A stretch of DNA of 64,000 nt, from contig DIAM01000004.1 of the NCBI GenBank assembly GCA_002416505.1, positions 245,020 through 309,019 of the forward strand, in the 5' to 3' direction. The notes beneath the pieces are model-generated. The model saw only the letters and a list, made by a program, of their open reading frames with translations, had not been told where the DNA came from and ran no database searches. Source of the DNA: Gammaproteobacteria bacterium UBA5078 (GTDB taxonomy: Bacteria; Pseudomonadota; Gammaproteobacteria; Pseudomonadales; Pseudohongiellaceae). The translations under genes were made by a program, and so were the position numbers. Shown here in pieces: positions 51,284-59,220 of the stretch (its first letter is position 1; each line of letters begins with the position of its first letter).

Positions 51284-51655
51284 TTAGCGATGTTGATCGA
51301 CCAATATCTGATTGCCATCGGGGTCCACCAGCGTGAAAAAATCTGGCCCACTGCCATTCTCGTCGGCCTCCTTTGTCGGGGCCAAGCCTTCGGCCTTGAG
51401 CTGACTCTGCAATTGTCGAACATCCGTGAAGGGGTCCACGTTGTGCCCATCGGCATCCCAGCCCGGATTGAAGGTAAGGATGTTCTGATCGAACATGCCC
51501 TGGAACAAACCTATCTTGCAGGAGGCGTTGCGTAGAACTAACCAATGCTCGTCGATGTTGCCGGCTACGACTACGAAGCCTAATCTCTCGTAGAACTGCT
51601 TAGACTTGTGGATATCCTTAACCGTTAAACTAATTGAAAAGTTTCCTAGTTGCAT
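51284..51655 (-). CDS. VOC (glyoxalase/bleomycin-resistance) family protein
   Basis: 123 residues: FSISLTVKDIHKSKQFYERLGF at the start and FFTLVDPDGNQILVDQH at the end are VOC-domain halves. These small metal-dependent proteins include lyases and resistance proteins; the function of this one is unknown. Confidence 0.88.
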   Translation of the reverse strand: MQLGNFSISLTVKDIHKSKQFYERLGFVVVAGNIDEHWLVLRNASCKIGLFQGMFDQNILTFNPGWDADGHNVDPFTDVRQLQSQLKAEGLAPTKEADENGSGPDFFTLVDPDGNQILVDQHR

Positions 51656-51672
51656 ATCTGGCTCCTCAATAG

Positions 51673-52221
51673 CTATTTTCTGGGATGTTTAGCGAAATAC
51701 TCCCCTGCACTAAGTTCATAGTGCTTCAGGACTCTATTATGACCGCTTAAGGTCACAGTCACATCCCCAATATAATGCAATCCGTTCTTGACGATGACCC
51801 GCGCCGACGCCACATTCTCCGGCAAGTGTCGTGCAAACTGCTTAGTCAGGCCGAGTGTATTGAAGCCGAAGTCGATCAAGGCCGCCGCAGCCTCCGTACA
51901 ATAGCCGCAACCCCAGTAGGGCACGCCTATCCAGTAGCCGAACTCTGCCTCGCTCTGGCGTATCGCAACAAAGCTAATGGCGCCAATGAGTGTCTGTGTC
52001 TCTCTCAGGATGATGGCATAGGAGAGCGATGTTCTCTCGCTCCATGCCGCGACGTGACCGCCGATCCACTCCTCGGCCATGCCATCGAGGTAGGGGTGGG
52101 GCAAGGCCGCCGTCATGTCCGCGATCCGCTTGTCGCCAGCGAGGCCCTGCACGCGCTTCGCATCACCAAATGTGAAGGGCCGAAGAAGTAGTCGCGGGCT
52201 TTTTAGGAGAGGCTGTTCCAT
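51673..52221 (-). CDS. GNAT-family acetyltransferase (RimJ/RimL-like)
   Basis: 182 residues. SPRLLLRPFTFGDAKRV at the N-terminus and the acetyl-CoA-binding region FGYWIGVPYWGCGYCTEAAAALIDFGF (in parts) then NVASARVIVKNG match the RimJ/RimL type. Substrate unknown. Confidence 0.9.
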   Translation of the reverse strand: MEQPLLKSPRLLLRPFTFGDAKRVQGLAGDKRIADMTAALPHPYLDGMAEEWIGGHVAAWSERTSLSYAIILRETQTLIGAISFVAIRQSEAEFGYWIGVPYWGCGYCTEAAAALIDFGFNTLGLTKQFARHLPENVASARVIVKNGLHYIGDVTVTLSGHNRVLKHYELSAGEYFAKHPRK

Positions 52222-52256
52222 GTAAATCTCTCAAGGAAGCAGGAGTAGGGTCAAGG

Positions 52257-52412
52257 CTACAGGAATAAGCTGCTGTGCAATAAACGCCCTGGAGCGAAGG
52301 TGAACGAACCTGCGCTCAATAAGCCTCCCACATAGAGGCCTATCATATTGCCTTTATGTTGCTTTATATCGCCTCTGCGCGCTGCAAGATAGGCGAATTG
52401 CAAATAACTCAT
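52257..52412 (-). pseudogene. C-terminal fragment of a DUF2306-like membrane protein
   Basis: A 51-codon frame that starts two bases after the methyltransferase stop. Its product (AARRGDIKQHKGNMIGLYVGG, then LLSAGSFTFAPGRLLHSSLF, given in two parts) resembles the C-terminal end of DUF2306-type membrane proteins (H-x3-MIGLYxGGL-x-AG-x-FT-x2-PGR-x2-H). Full family members have several more helices, so this is probably a truncated remnant. It is out of keeping with a normal start context. Confidence 0.6.
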
Positions 52413-52414
52413 TG

Positions 52415-53044
52415 CTAGACCACCTTGACGTAGAAAAATAGGTCCGTCGTTTCCGCACTATCTTCTTGAACATAGGTTTTGCGTTCCAGCTCAAGTATTT
52501 CGAACCCATTTCGGATTAGAAGATCTTGCAGAAATTCTTCCCTGTAGAAGTAGGTGTAGACGCGATCCTCTCGGTCTGGTTCTCGGCAGCCAGAATCCGC
52601 GTAGTCGCCTGACATAGTACTGAGATAAAAGATTCCGCCTGCTCGCAACATGGAGCGTGCATCGCTCACAAATTTTTCTACTTCGCCTTTGTCCAAATAG
52701 GGCACACAGAAGCCCGCAATAAGCGCGTCGAAGCACTTGCCAATCGATACTATGTCACGGCTATCGCGAAGCTCGAAAAAACCAGAAGGAACTGCCGCTC
52801 GCGCAAGGGACAGCATTGCAGGGGCGAGATCTGTGCCATGGACTCGCAGCCTAGGATGACGGCCGAGCAAATAGTGGCTAATGTTTGCTGGGCCACAGGC
52901 AACATCAAGAATACTCGCCCTATCTTCGATTAGTGCACTTAGTTTCTCGTAGGTCTTTACATAGGGCTCGAAGGCCGCGAATTTTTCTTGATAAGGCTTG
53001 GCGTATTTGTCGAAAGTGTTGACAGTCTCCGTTAGCTTGTTCAT
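52415..53044 (-). CDS. Class I SAM-dependent methyltransferase
   Basis: 209 residues. Starts with NTFDKYAKPYQEKF, then the SAM-binding ILDVACGPANISHYL (about 44-58) and VHGTDLAPAML. The substrate is not inferable. It is flanked on both sides by gene fragments (DUF2306-like downstream, DUF1697-like upstream), marking an unstable spot. Confidence 0.88.
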   Translation of the reverse strand: MNKLTETVNTFDKYAKPYQEKFAAFEPYVKTYEKLSALIEDRASILDVACGPANISHYLLGRHPRLRVHGTDLAPAMLSLARAAVPSGFFELRDSRDIVSIGKCFDALIAGFCVPYLDKGEVEKFVSDARSMLRAGGIFYLSTMSGDYADSGCREPDREDRVYTYFYREEFLQDLLIRNGFEILELERKTYVQEDSAETTDLFFYVKVV

Positions 53045-53068
53045 GGAAGTTTTCTCATCATTGCCGAA

Positions 53069-53214
53069 TCAGGTGTCACTTAGTTGTGCCATTTTTAATA
53101 TCCTATTCCAGTTACGCACTCCCATAGCCTCTAGAATGGAGACGAGCTCTTTCATTGCCAGAATATCTTTCCCCCTACGTTGATGCCACGCAACAGCGCT
53201 AAGAGTTTATCCAT
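53069..53214 (-). pseudogene. Frameshifted, truncated DUF1697 gene
   Basis: Starting at ATG 53214, four bases after the GST stop, the frame encodes MDKLLALLRGINVGGK, the exact DUF1697 N-terminal pattern, then goes out of frame near 53167. One base missing there breaks it; the other frame continues ILAMKELVSILEAMGVRNW, the expected next DUF1697 block, and then ends at TGA 53069-53071. The remaining two thirds of the family domain are absent. Read directly from the sequence; clearly a decayed gene. Confidence 0.8.
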
Positions 53215-53218
53215 CTTC

Positions 53219-53830
53219 TCATTCGTTCTTCGTGGGCATTGCCACATAGGATGGGAGCTTCTCTATGTCCCTAAACCAACGCAGGATGTGGGGATAGCCG
53301 GCGAGATCGAAGCCACCCTCGTGCGCTACCTGTGTATAGGCATAGAGAGCGATATCGGCGATCGTAATGCTCTCTCCGACTAGATAGTCTTGCCGAGATA
53401 GCTGTTCGTTCATGATCCCTAAGGCCTTATGACCGCCGGCTTGCTTGCCGTGGTACTCCGCCTCGCGCTCCTTTGGCAGACCTAGGTATTTTTTGATGTA
53501 ACGGGCCGTGGCAATATAGGGTTCGTGGCTGTACTGCTCGAAGAACATCCATTGCAATACCTTAGCCCTGTCCCATCGCGATTCCGGTAGAAAGGGCGTG
53601 CCGTCGGCTAGGTAGTTGAGAATCGCATTAGACTCCCATAGTGTTTTACCGTCTCCAAAATCTATCACCGGAATGCGCGCGTTCGGATTCAAGCGTTTGA
53701 ATGACTCGGTATGGGTTTCCTGCGCAAGAATATTCACGTGCACCCATTCAAACTCGGTACCCAAGAATTCCAATAGCATTTTAATCTTGTAGCAGTTCCC
53801 GGACAGGATATCGCCGTACACCTTGATCAT
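53219..53830 (-). CDS. Glutathione S-transferase family protein
   Basis: 203 residues. Thioredoxin-like N-domain MIKVYGDILSGNCYKIKMLL (Ser/Cys near the active site), NPNARIPVID with the cis-proline and ESNAILNYLAD glutathione site; C-terminal helical domain with SITIADIALYAYT. A second GST in the window, unrelated in detail to the one at 16.2 kb. Cytoplasmic detoxification or reductase role; substrate unknown. Confidence 0.92.
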   Translation of the reverse strand: MIKVYGDILSGNCYKIKMLLEFLGTEFEWVHVNILAQETHTESFKRLNPNARIPVIDFGDGKTLWESNAILNYLADGTPFLPESRWDRAKVLQWMFFEQYSHEPYIATARYIKKYLGLPKEREAEYHGKQAGGHKALGIMNEQLSRQDYLVGESITIADIALYAYTQVAHEGGFDLAGYPHILRWFRDIEKLPSYVAMPTKNE

Positions 53831-53883
53831 CTCATCTCTCCACTAATTCTTGCGCGCTCAGTTAAATTTCTAAGTGTACTGAA

Positions 53884-54513
53884 TCATTGCCGGCCCTGGT
53901 CGAAGGCGACAAAGGCTCCGAGGCCGATCATGATGCTTCCCGCACCTCTATTCATATTGCGGGCCGCCCGCGGACTGTCGTCTAGGAATGGCAGCAGCCG
54001 TGTAGTACCGAATACGACAGTGAAGTCTGCCAGCATATTGAAGAGCACACAGATCAGACCTAGTAATAGAAATTGCGGCATCAACGCTGCGCTCTGATCC
54101 ACAAACTGCGGGATGAAGGCTAGAAAGAACAGCGCCGTCTTCACATTGAAGATCTCCGTTAAGGCTCCCTCCACGAATACTCGTCTGCCCCCCGAGGCCT
54201 GGATGGGTAGAGGACGCAAAGAGAACTGCGCCTGTTGCAATGTGCGCACCCCAAGATAAACAAGATACGCGGCACCTAAATACTTAATCAATGTAAACGC
54301 CTCTGCCGAGGCGAACAATATGGCAGAGAGGCCTATCGCCGATATCGCCACATGCACCAAGCCTCCCGATGCCGCTCCTAGTGTCGAGGCGATGCCATCG
54401 ATTCTGCCGCCCGCCACAGTACGTGCCATGACGTATAGAATACTCGGCCCGGGTGTGAAGGCTAAGACCACGGCGGCGATGAAGAAGGGTATGAGATTAA
54501 TGGGCTCCGGCAT
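53884..54513 (-). CDS. LysE/RhtB-family amino-acid exporter
   Basis: 209 residues from ATG 54513 (AAGGACG upstream). Six hydrophobic segments and the family N-terminal pattern AAVVLAFTPGPSILYVMARTV. It exports amino acids or their analogues across the inner membrane; substrate unknown. First of two adjacent paralogues, which are only distantly alike. Confidence 0.92.
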   Translation of the reverse strand: MPEPINLIPFFIAAVVLAFTPGPSILYVMARTVAGGRIDGIASTLGAASGGLVHVAISAIGLSAILFASAEAFTLIKYLGAAYLVYLGVRTLQQAQFSLRPLPIQASGGRRVFVEGALTEIFNVKTALFFLAFIPQFVDQSAALMPQFLLLGLICVLFNMLADFTVVFGTTRLLPFLDDSPRAARNMNRGAGSIMIGLGAFVAFDQGRQ

Positions 54514-54539
54514 GTTTTGCGTCCTTTTCAACTAGGGGT

Positions 54540-55166
54540 CTATTGTTGCGTGCTTAACAGTTTTATAGCCAGTGCCGCGAACACCGCGCCCGCGACACGG
54601 TTTAAGTTGCGTTGGGCTGTTTCCGAGCGACTAAACCCCATCCCTATGGTGCCGGCTAGCGCGGCGATAGCGCCAAACACTAGCAGGGTTGCGAGAATAA
54701 ATAGTGCACCGAGCAGCATTATCTGGATGGCGATAGAGCCTCTCTCGGGTGAGGCGAATTGCGGGAGAAAGGCTAGAAAAAATATCGAGACTTTAGGATT
54801 GCTGATGTTCATGAAAATGCCGCGACGGTATAGGGCCCAATGTGAGCGGCTCGTGCTTGTCACGTCGCTTAAAGACTCTGGTGCGGCTCGCCACGCCAGC
54901 CAAGCAAGATAGAGCAGATAACCAGCCCCAAGCAACTTTAAAGCCGTGAAGGCCACTGCCGAGGTCTGAAAGATCACCGCGATGCCCAATGCCACCGCTG
55001 CGGTATGAACGAGCAATCCTGTGCACAGGCCCAAAGTGACCAGCAGACCCGAAACACGTCCGTACAATGCGGACTGGGTAAGCACGAACACATTGTCAGG
55101 GCCGGGCGCGAGGCTAAGCAGTACCGCTGCGATTAAAAAAGTTATCAAGGAATCGGTGGGTATCAT
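54540..55166 (-). CDS. LysE/RhtB-family amino-acid exporter (second copy)
   Basis: 208 residues. LIAAVLLSLAPGPDNVFVLTQSALYG and FMNISNPKVSIFFLAFLPQF are RhtB signatures. It begins upstream of the first LysE-like gene on the same strand with a gap of 26 bases, so the two are probably cotranscribed. Confidence 0.92.
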   Translation of the reverse strand: MIPTDSLITFLIAAVLLSLAPGPDNVFVLTQSALYGRVSGLLVTLGLCTGLLVHTAAVALGIAVIFQTSAVAFTALKLLGAGYLLYLAWLAWRAAPESLSDVTSTSRSHWALYRRGIFMNISNPKVSIFFLAFLPQFASPERGSIAIQIMLLGALFILATLLVFGAIAALAGTIGMGFSRSETAQRNLNRVAGAVFAALAIKLLSTQQ

Positions 55167-55216
55167 AGGGTCGATCTTGTGTATGCAAGCAGATGTTGCG
55201 GATTAAATACCGCGGA

Positions 55217-55984
55217 CTAGTCGTTCTCCATGTCTCTATTCACTGTCAATGCGCTCCAGGCTTGGCACACCGGCATCACTTCTAGGGTATTTACATTGAC
55301 GTGGGAAGGTACCGAGTTCACCCAATAAATGATGTCGGCGATGTCCTCGGCCGTCAACGGCTTCGTGTCGGCGTAGACCTTATCGGCTCGCTCGGCATCC
55401 CCCTTGAAACGCACATTCGAGAAATTGGTCTGTGCCATGCCAGGCTCGATATTACTCACCCGCACATGCTTACCGAGCAAATCTGCCCGCAGTGCGCGGG
55501 AGAAATTCTGCACGAAGGCTTTAGTCGCGCCATAGGTGTTGCCACCGGGATATGGCCAATTGCCTGCGGTGGAACCGATGTTGATGATGTGGCCCGTGTC
55601 GCGCTTAACCATCGCTGGAAGCACGGCACGGGTAACTCGCAGCAGGCCGGTGACATTGGTATCGATCATGGTTTCCCAGTTTGCGAAATCGGCCTCGAAG
55701 GCTGGCTCTACACCTAGGGCGAGGCCTGCGCTGTTGACTAGGACATCGATCTGTTGAAACTGCTCGGGGAGTTGCGCGAAGAACGCGGCGACAGAATCTG
55801 CACTACTCACATCCATTGCGGCGTAATGCACGGGGCATAGTGAGCCGAGCTCCTGTGCCAGATCGCGCAGCTTGTCTAGGCTTCTTGCCGCCAGCACTAG
55901 CGCACATTGCTCCTTGGCGAATCTGCGCGCTGTGGCCTCACCAAAACCAGACGAAGCACCGGTAATCATTACGGTCTTTGCCAT
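55217..55984 (-). CDS. Short-chain dehydrogenase/reductase (YdfG-like)
   Basis: 255 residues. Rossmann motif MITGASSGFGEATARRF, NSAGLAL, catalytic Ser in INIGSTAGNWPYPGGNTYGATKAF (given in outline) with YxxxK = YGATK, and GMAQTNFS. Closest in style to the E. coli YdfG-type 3-hydroxy acid/serine dehydrogenase using NADP. Substrate uncertain. Confidence 0.9.
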   Translation of the reverse strand: MAKTVMITGASSGFGEATARRFAKEQCALVLAARSLDKLRDLAQELGSLCPVHYAAMDVSSADSVAAFFAQLPEQFQQIDVLVNSAGLALGVEPAFEADFANWETMIDTNVTGLLRVTRAVLPAMVKRDTGHIINIGSTAGNWPYPGGNTYGATKAFVQNFSRALRADLLGKHVRVSNIEPGMAQTNFSNVRFKGDAERADKVYADTKPLTAEDIADIIYWVNSVPSHVNVNTLEVMPVCQAWSALTVNRDMEND

Positions 55985-56017
55985 TGCTGCCCCTGCCCTG
56001 TCGACTAATCTCGTCGC

Positions 56018-56368
56018 CTAGATCTTCGCGCCGAAATTAACGGTCTTAGTGGGTACCCAACCTAGCTGACCCGCACTGGTCTCGAGTAGATACCATTCGT
56101 TTAGCTCGCGAATGACCTTGAGTTTCTGGCCCATCGTCGTGCTTAGCTCGAAGGCGTTGTAATCCATGTTCGCGACACCGGTATTGCTGCCCTGTTCGCG
56201 ATCGAAATACTGTACGGGCGCCCAGCCTTCTTTGCCATCTTTGGCTTTGGCGAGAATCCATCCTGGGTATTCGGTATCCATCTCGCCTAATTCTATGACC
56301 TCCCCTTTCTTGAATTTGATTGGGTTAGGGTAATGGGACGTATAGGGCTCGATCACAATAACGTTCAT
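56018..56368 (-). CDS. Protein with two SH3-like domains
   Basis: 116 residues with no signal peptide. Two SH3-type repeats: residues about 1-60 (FKKGEVIELGEMDTEYPGWILAK, GWAPVQYFD) and 65-115 (FELSTTMGQKLKVIRELNEWYLLE, GQLGWVPTKTV). Bacterial proteins like this are small binding modules of unknown partner. AAAGAGGAAAG precedes the ATG. Confidence 0.85.
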   Translation of the reverse strand: MNVIVIEPYTSHYPNPIKFKKGEVIELGEMDTEYPGWILAKAKDGKEGWAPVQYFDREQGSNTGVANMDYNAFELSTTMGQKLKVIRELNEWYLLETSAGQLGWVPTKTVNFGAKI

Positions 56369-56391
56369 GCTTTCCTCTTTCGATTAGATGT

Positions 56392-56502
56392 TCAGTGTGT
56401 GGATGTGTCGCTTTTATTGACACTCAACGCGCCGTGAACAGACTCGGCCTGCCGGGCAGCTATATGGAAAGCCCTTAAACACAGTGCCAAAGCTGATTCC
56501 AT
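56392..56502 (-). CDS. Possible 36-residue small protein with strong ribosome binding site
   Basis: ATG 56502 is preceded by AAGGAG at five bases, a near-perfect Shine-Dalgarno. The frame (MESALALCLRAFHIAARQAE...) can be extended upstream to 56607, but that start has no ribosome binding site. A TTGAC-CTTA-GTCAA palindrome overlaps the same region. No known family; it may be a real short protein or chance. It sits between two genes of the same strand. Confidence 0.35.
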   Translation of the reverse strand: MESALALCLRAFHIAARQAESVHGALSVNKSDTSTH

Positions 56503-56619
56503 GACTGCTCCTTGACTAAGGTCAATCATGACACAATCTCGTGCTGCAAGGCCCAATAAGTCGCGCGCATATTGAAAAATTTCTTGCCTAGTTCGTAGTT
56601 GCCACAATCCCTTGGCGCT

Positions 56620-57003
56620 TCAAGCGATCGTTTGTGCGCTAAGCACTAGTACTGGAAGCCACACCAAGCAGGCTAGTGCCACCGAACAGCAAAAGACGAG
56701 GAGCGCACCGCTGAGCGTCGCATGACCCAAATAAACACGTGTCTGGAAAACCGGCAGGCGCGCCAACAACCATAGGACTGCTGCTATATCTTGCCCCATC
56801 TGCTGTACGCGCATCCGCAGCGTTAAAAACGTGGCTTTCGAGAAGGCAAACACGATTAAAATTAGCGCTTCAAGGCCCGCCAAGTCTGCCAGTATCACGA
56901 AATCAATCGCAAAGGGCGCCACATAGGGCGCGACTAGGATGAGTCCAAGAATGATGGCTAGCTTAGTTGCCGCACTGGGACTTAGCTTCCATTTCATGTG
57001 CAT
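56620..57003 (-). CDS. Hypothetical membrane protein
   Basis: 127 residues with three or four membrane segments (about 14-52 and 93-123). No family recognised. Directly downstream of the GNAT/DUF482 gene on the same strand, 27 bases apart, so probably cotranscribed. Confidence 0.65.
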   Translation of the reverse strand: MHMKWKLSPSAATKLAIILGLILVAPYVAPFAIDFVILADLAGLEALILIVFAFSKATFLTLRMRVQQMGQDIAAVLWLLARLPVFQTRVYLGHATLSGALLVFCCSVALACLVWLPVLVLSAQTIA

Positions 57004-57030
57004 GCCTCGATAACGATGAGTTCGAGTGGT

Positions 57031-58182
57031 TCACTGCGAAGGCGCCCTAAAAGGCAGCATCGCACTGGCCTGGTCGCGGTACTGGTGAATATAGTCACGC
57101 TCTTCTTCTAAGTAGTTGGCAATCGCCACATCGAACTGCGGGTCCGCTATCCAGTGATTCGAATAGGTCGTGATCGGCTCGAAACCACGCTGTATCTTAT
57201 GCTCGCCTTGGGCCCCGGAGTCGAAGGACTGTAGGCCATGGTCTATGCAATATTCGATGCCCTGATAGTAACAAGTCTCAAAGTGTAGAAACTGATACTC
57301 CTGCTGGCAACCCCAATAGCGTCCATAGAGTTTGTTTTCATCGCGAAGGCTCAGGGCGGCGGCGATGGGCTGCCCATCGCGCAGCGCGAGTACAAGTAGT
57401 AATCGCCCCGGCAGCGTTTCCCCTAACTGTGTGAAGAAAGACAGGTCGAGATAGGCCTGCTGACCACGCACGTGGTAGGTATTTTGGTAAAAGCCGTAGA
57501 ATACCTTCCACAGTGACGCACTGATTTGCGCACCCGAATAACGTTCGAACTGGATATTCGCGTCTTGGACGACGCGGCGCTCCTTGCGCAGATTCTTGCG
57601 CTTGCGCGAGTTGAAGGACTCTAGATAGTGCTCGAAGGATGTGTAGCCGCGGTTGAACCAATGGAATTGCGTGGCGATGCGCTGGTGTGCGCCCTGCGTG
57701 GCGAGCAGCTCACTCTCGGCTCTAGTCGGAAATAGGACGTGCCAACTGCTCGCGCCGAGGCGTTTCGCCTCTGCGATCACTGCAAGACTAATCACCTTAG
57801 CCATGCCGTCGAAGTCCTCCTCGGCTGCGATGAGGAGCCTAGTGGCATAACTTGGTGTAAAGGGCACGGCGCTTAGCAGTTTAGGATAATAACGCCGCCC
57901 GTTCTGGCGATAGGCATCGGCCCAAGACCAGTCGAAGACGTATTCGCCATAGGAGTGTTCCTTGATATAGAGAGGCAGTGCGGCGATAGCCCGATTGCCG
58001 CGCAATACCAGTAGATGATGAGGCTGCCATCCCGTGTGCGCACTAACGCTGCCGCTGTTCTCCAAGGCTAGTAGAAACTCGTGCTGTAGAAACGGGCTGG
58101 CATCGTTCGCCAACCCATTCCAGGTTGCACTCGGGATATCGGCTATACGCGGATGGAACTGGAACTCTAAGCTTACTGCCAA
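57031..58182 (-). CDS. DUF482/peptidogalycan-type GNAT acyltransferase
   Basis: 383 residues. ADIPSATWNGL at the N-terminus, the central SRKRKNLRKERRVVQDANI block, and HFETCYYQGIEYCIDHGLQSFDSGAQGEHKIQRGF (in outline) with the FEPITTYSNHWI end are typical of the DUF482 group of FemAB/GNAT-fold proteins. Function unknown; members are often annotated as N-acetyltransferases. Divergent from hexR. Confidence 0.9.
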   Translation of the reverse strand: MAVSLEFQFHPRIADIPSATWNGLANDASPFLQHEFLLALENSGSVSAHTGWQPHHLLVLRGNRAIAALPLYIKEHSYGEYVFDWSWADAYRQNGRRYYPKLLSAVPFTPSYATRLLIAAEEDFDGMAKVISLAVIAEAKRLGASSWHVLFPTRAESELLATQGAHQRIATQFHWFNRGYTSFEHYLESFNSRKRKNLRKERRVVQDANIQFERYSGAQISASLWKVFYGFYQNTYHVRGQQAYLDLSFFTQLGETLPGRLLLVLALRDGQPIAAALSLRDENKLYGRYWGCQQEYQFLHFETCYYQGIEYCIDHGLQSFDSGAQGEHKIQRGFEPITTYSNHWIADPQFDVAIANYLEEERDYIHQYRDQASAMLPFRAPSQ

Positions 58183-58277
58183 TGCGGTTTCCCTAGCGTC
58201 ATCTGGACGCGTTCGTGGTAGTTAGATGCCTGTATTTCCTGCTATATTGCGGGCTGATTCGTGCCAAAGGATATCGC

Positions 58278-59132
58278 GTGGAATCGCTAAACCCAATCAA
58301 TAAGATCAAGGAACACAGAGACGCTCTGCGTAAATCCGAGCGCAAGGTTGCCGACTTCATTCTGGACAACAGTGCCGCGTTGATCAATATGCGGATAGTT
58401 GATGTGGCCTCGAGTGCCCAGGTCAGTGAGCCGACCGTACTGCGTTTCTGTCGCGCCCTAGGCTACGACGGCTTCCAATCCTTTAAATTGCAATTGGCCC
58501 AACACATAGGCACCAGCAGTAGCTATTCGCAGTTCTCCGTGGACGATGCCGATACCGCCGCCGATCTGTGCAATAAAGTATTTGATTCCACGATCGGCTC
58601 GCTCCTAACGGTGCGCGACCAACTCGATGCCACGATACTCGAGACTGCGATAAACAAGCTTAGCCATGCCAACCGGGTCGAATTCTATGGCTTCGGGGCA
58701 TCCGGTTCAGTGGCAGCCGATGCGCAACACAAGTTCTTCCGCCTACAAGTCTCCACGGCGGCCTACACCGACCCGCATATTCAGCTGATGTCGGCGATCT
58801 CTCTAGGGGAGAAAGACGTAGTGGTCGCGATTTCGCAGTCGGGCCGTACCAAGGCCTTGATTCAGAGTGTGAATCTCGCGATGGAGGCTGGGGCAACGGT
58901 GATTGGGCTAGCGCCGGCAGACACTCCGCTGAGCGAGCTATGTAGCATCGCCATCCATGTCAATGTCGAAGAGGATCAACACGAGTTTACCCCGGTTTCT
59001 TCTCGAATCGCCCATCTGCTAGTGATCGATGTGCTTGCGATGGGAGTAGCGCGCTATCGCAAGGCCCTACTGAAGGATCATCTCAAGCGTATGAATAAGA
59101 ATTTGCGTACGCTGCGGACCTATAAGAGTTAG
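58278..59132 (+). CDS. hexR: HexR-like RpiR-family transcriptional regulator
   Basis: 284 residues from GTG 58278 with AAGGA seven bases upstream. N-terminal RpiR helix-turn-helix (RKSERKVADFIL, VASSAQVSEPTVLRFCRALGYDGFQSFKL in outline) and a SIS domain (FYGFGASGSVAADAQHKFFRL, VVVAISQSGRTKAL). HexR senses KDPG and represses central carbon metabolism genes in gammaproteobacteria. The typical targets (zwf, edd, gap) are not adjacent here, so the call rests on sequence. Confidence 0.9.
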   Translation: MESLNPINKIKEHRDALRKSERKVADFILDNSAALINMRIVDVASSAQVSEPTVLRFCRALGYDGFQSFKLQLAQHIGTSSSYSQFSVDDADTAADLCNKVFDSTIGSLLTVRDQLDATILETAINKLSHANRVEFYGFGASGSVAADAQHKFFRLQVSTAAYTDPHIQLMSAISLGEKDVVVAISQSGRTKALIQSVNLAMEAGATVIGLAPADTPLSELCSIAIHVNVEEDQHEFTPVSSRIAHLLVIDVLAMGVARYRKALLKDHLKRMNKNLRTLRTYKS

Positions 59133-59167
59133 ATTGAGCTGGCCGTGCATAGCCTAAATTCTAATCG

Positions 59168-59211
59168 TTGTAGAGGCGCCTGGCCTCGCAATGGGGCAAG
59201 CGCTCCTACAA
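59168..59211. repeat. REP-like palindromic element in a convergent intergenic gap
   Basis: Between the hexR stop and the CNNM stop, TTGTAG-AGGCGC (59168-59179) and GCGCTC-CTACAA (59200-59211) are inverted repeats: 12 bases with two mismatches. On the minus strand it reads TTGTAGGAGCGCTTGCCCCA, matching the GTAGGAGCG-x-CTTGC style of Pseudomonas-type REP sequences, and its inverse partner follows. Such elements are dispersed by RAYT proteins; a RAYT-like gene lies at 5720-6688. Only one copy was found by eye. Confidence 0.65.
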
Positions 59212-59220
59212 AGCAGAAAC

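Noticed and set aside
58183..58277. HexR operator in the hexR/DUF482 divergent gap
   Set aside because: I looked for the HexR-type TGTA-N-TTACA pattern and found no convincing match.
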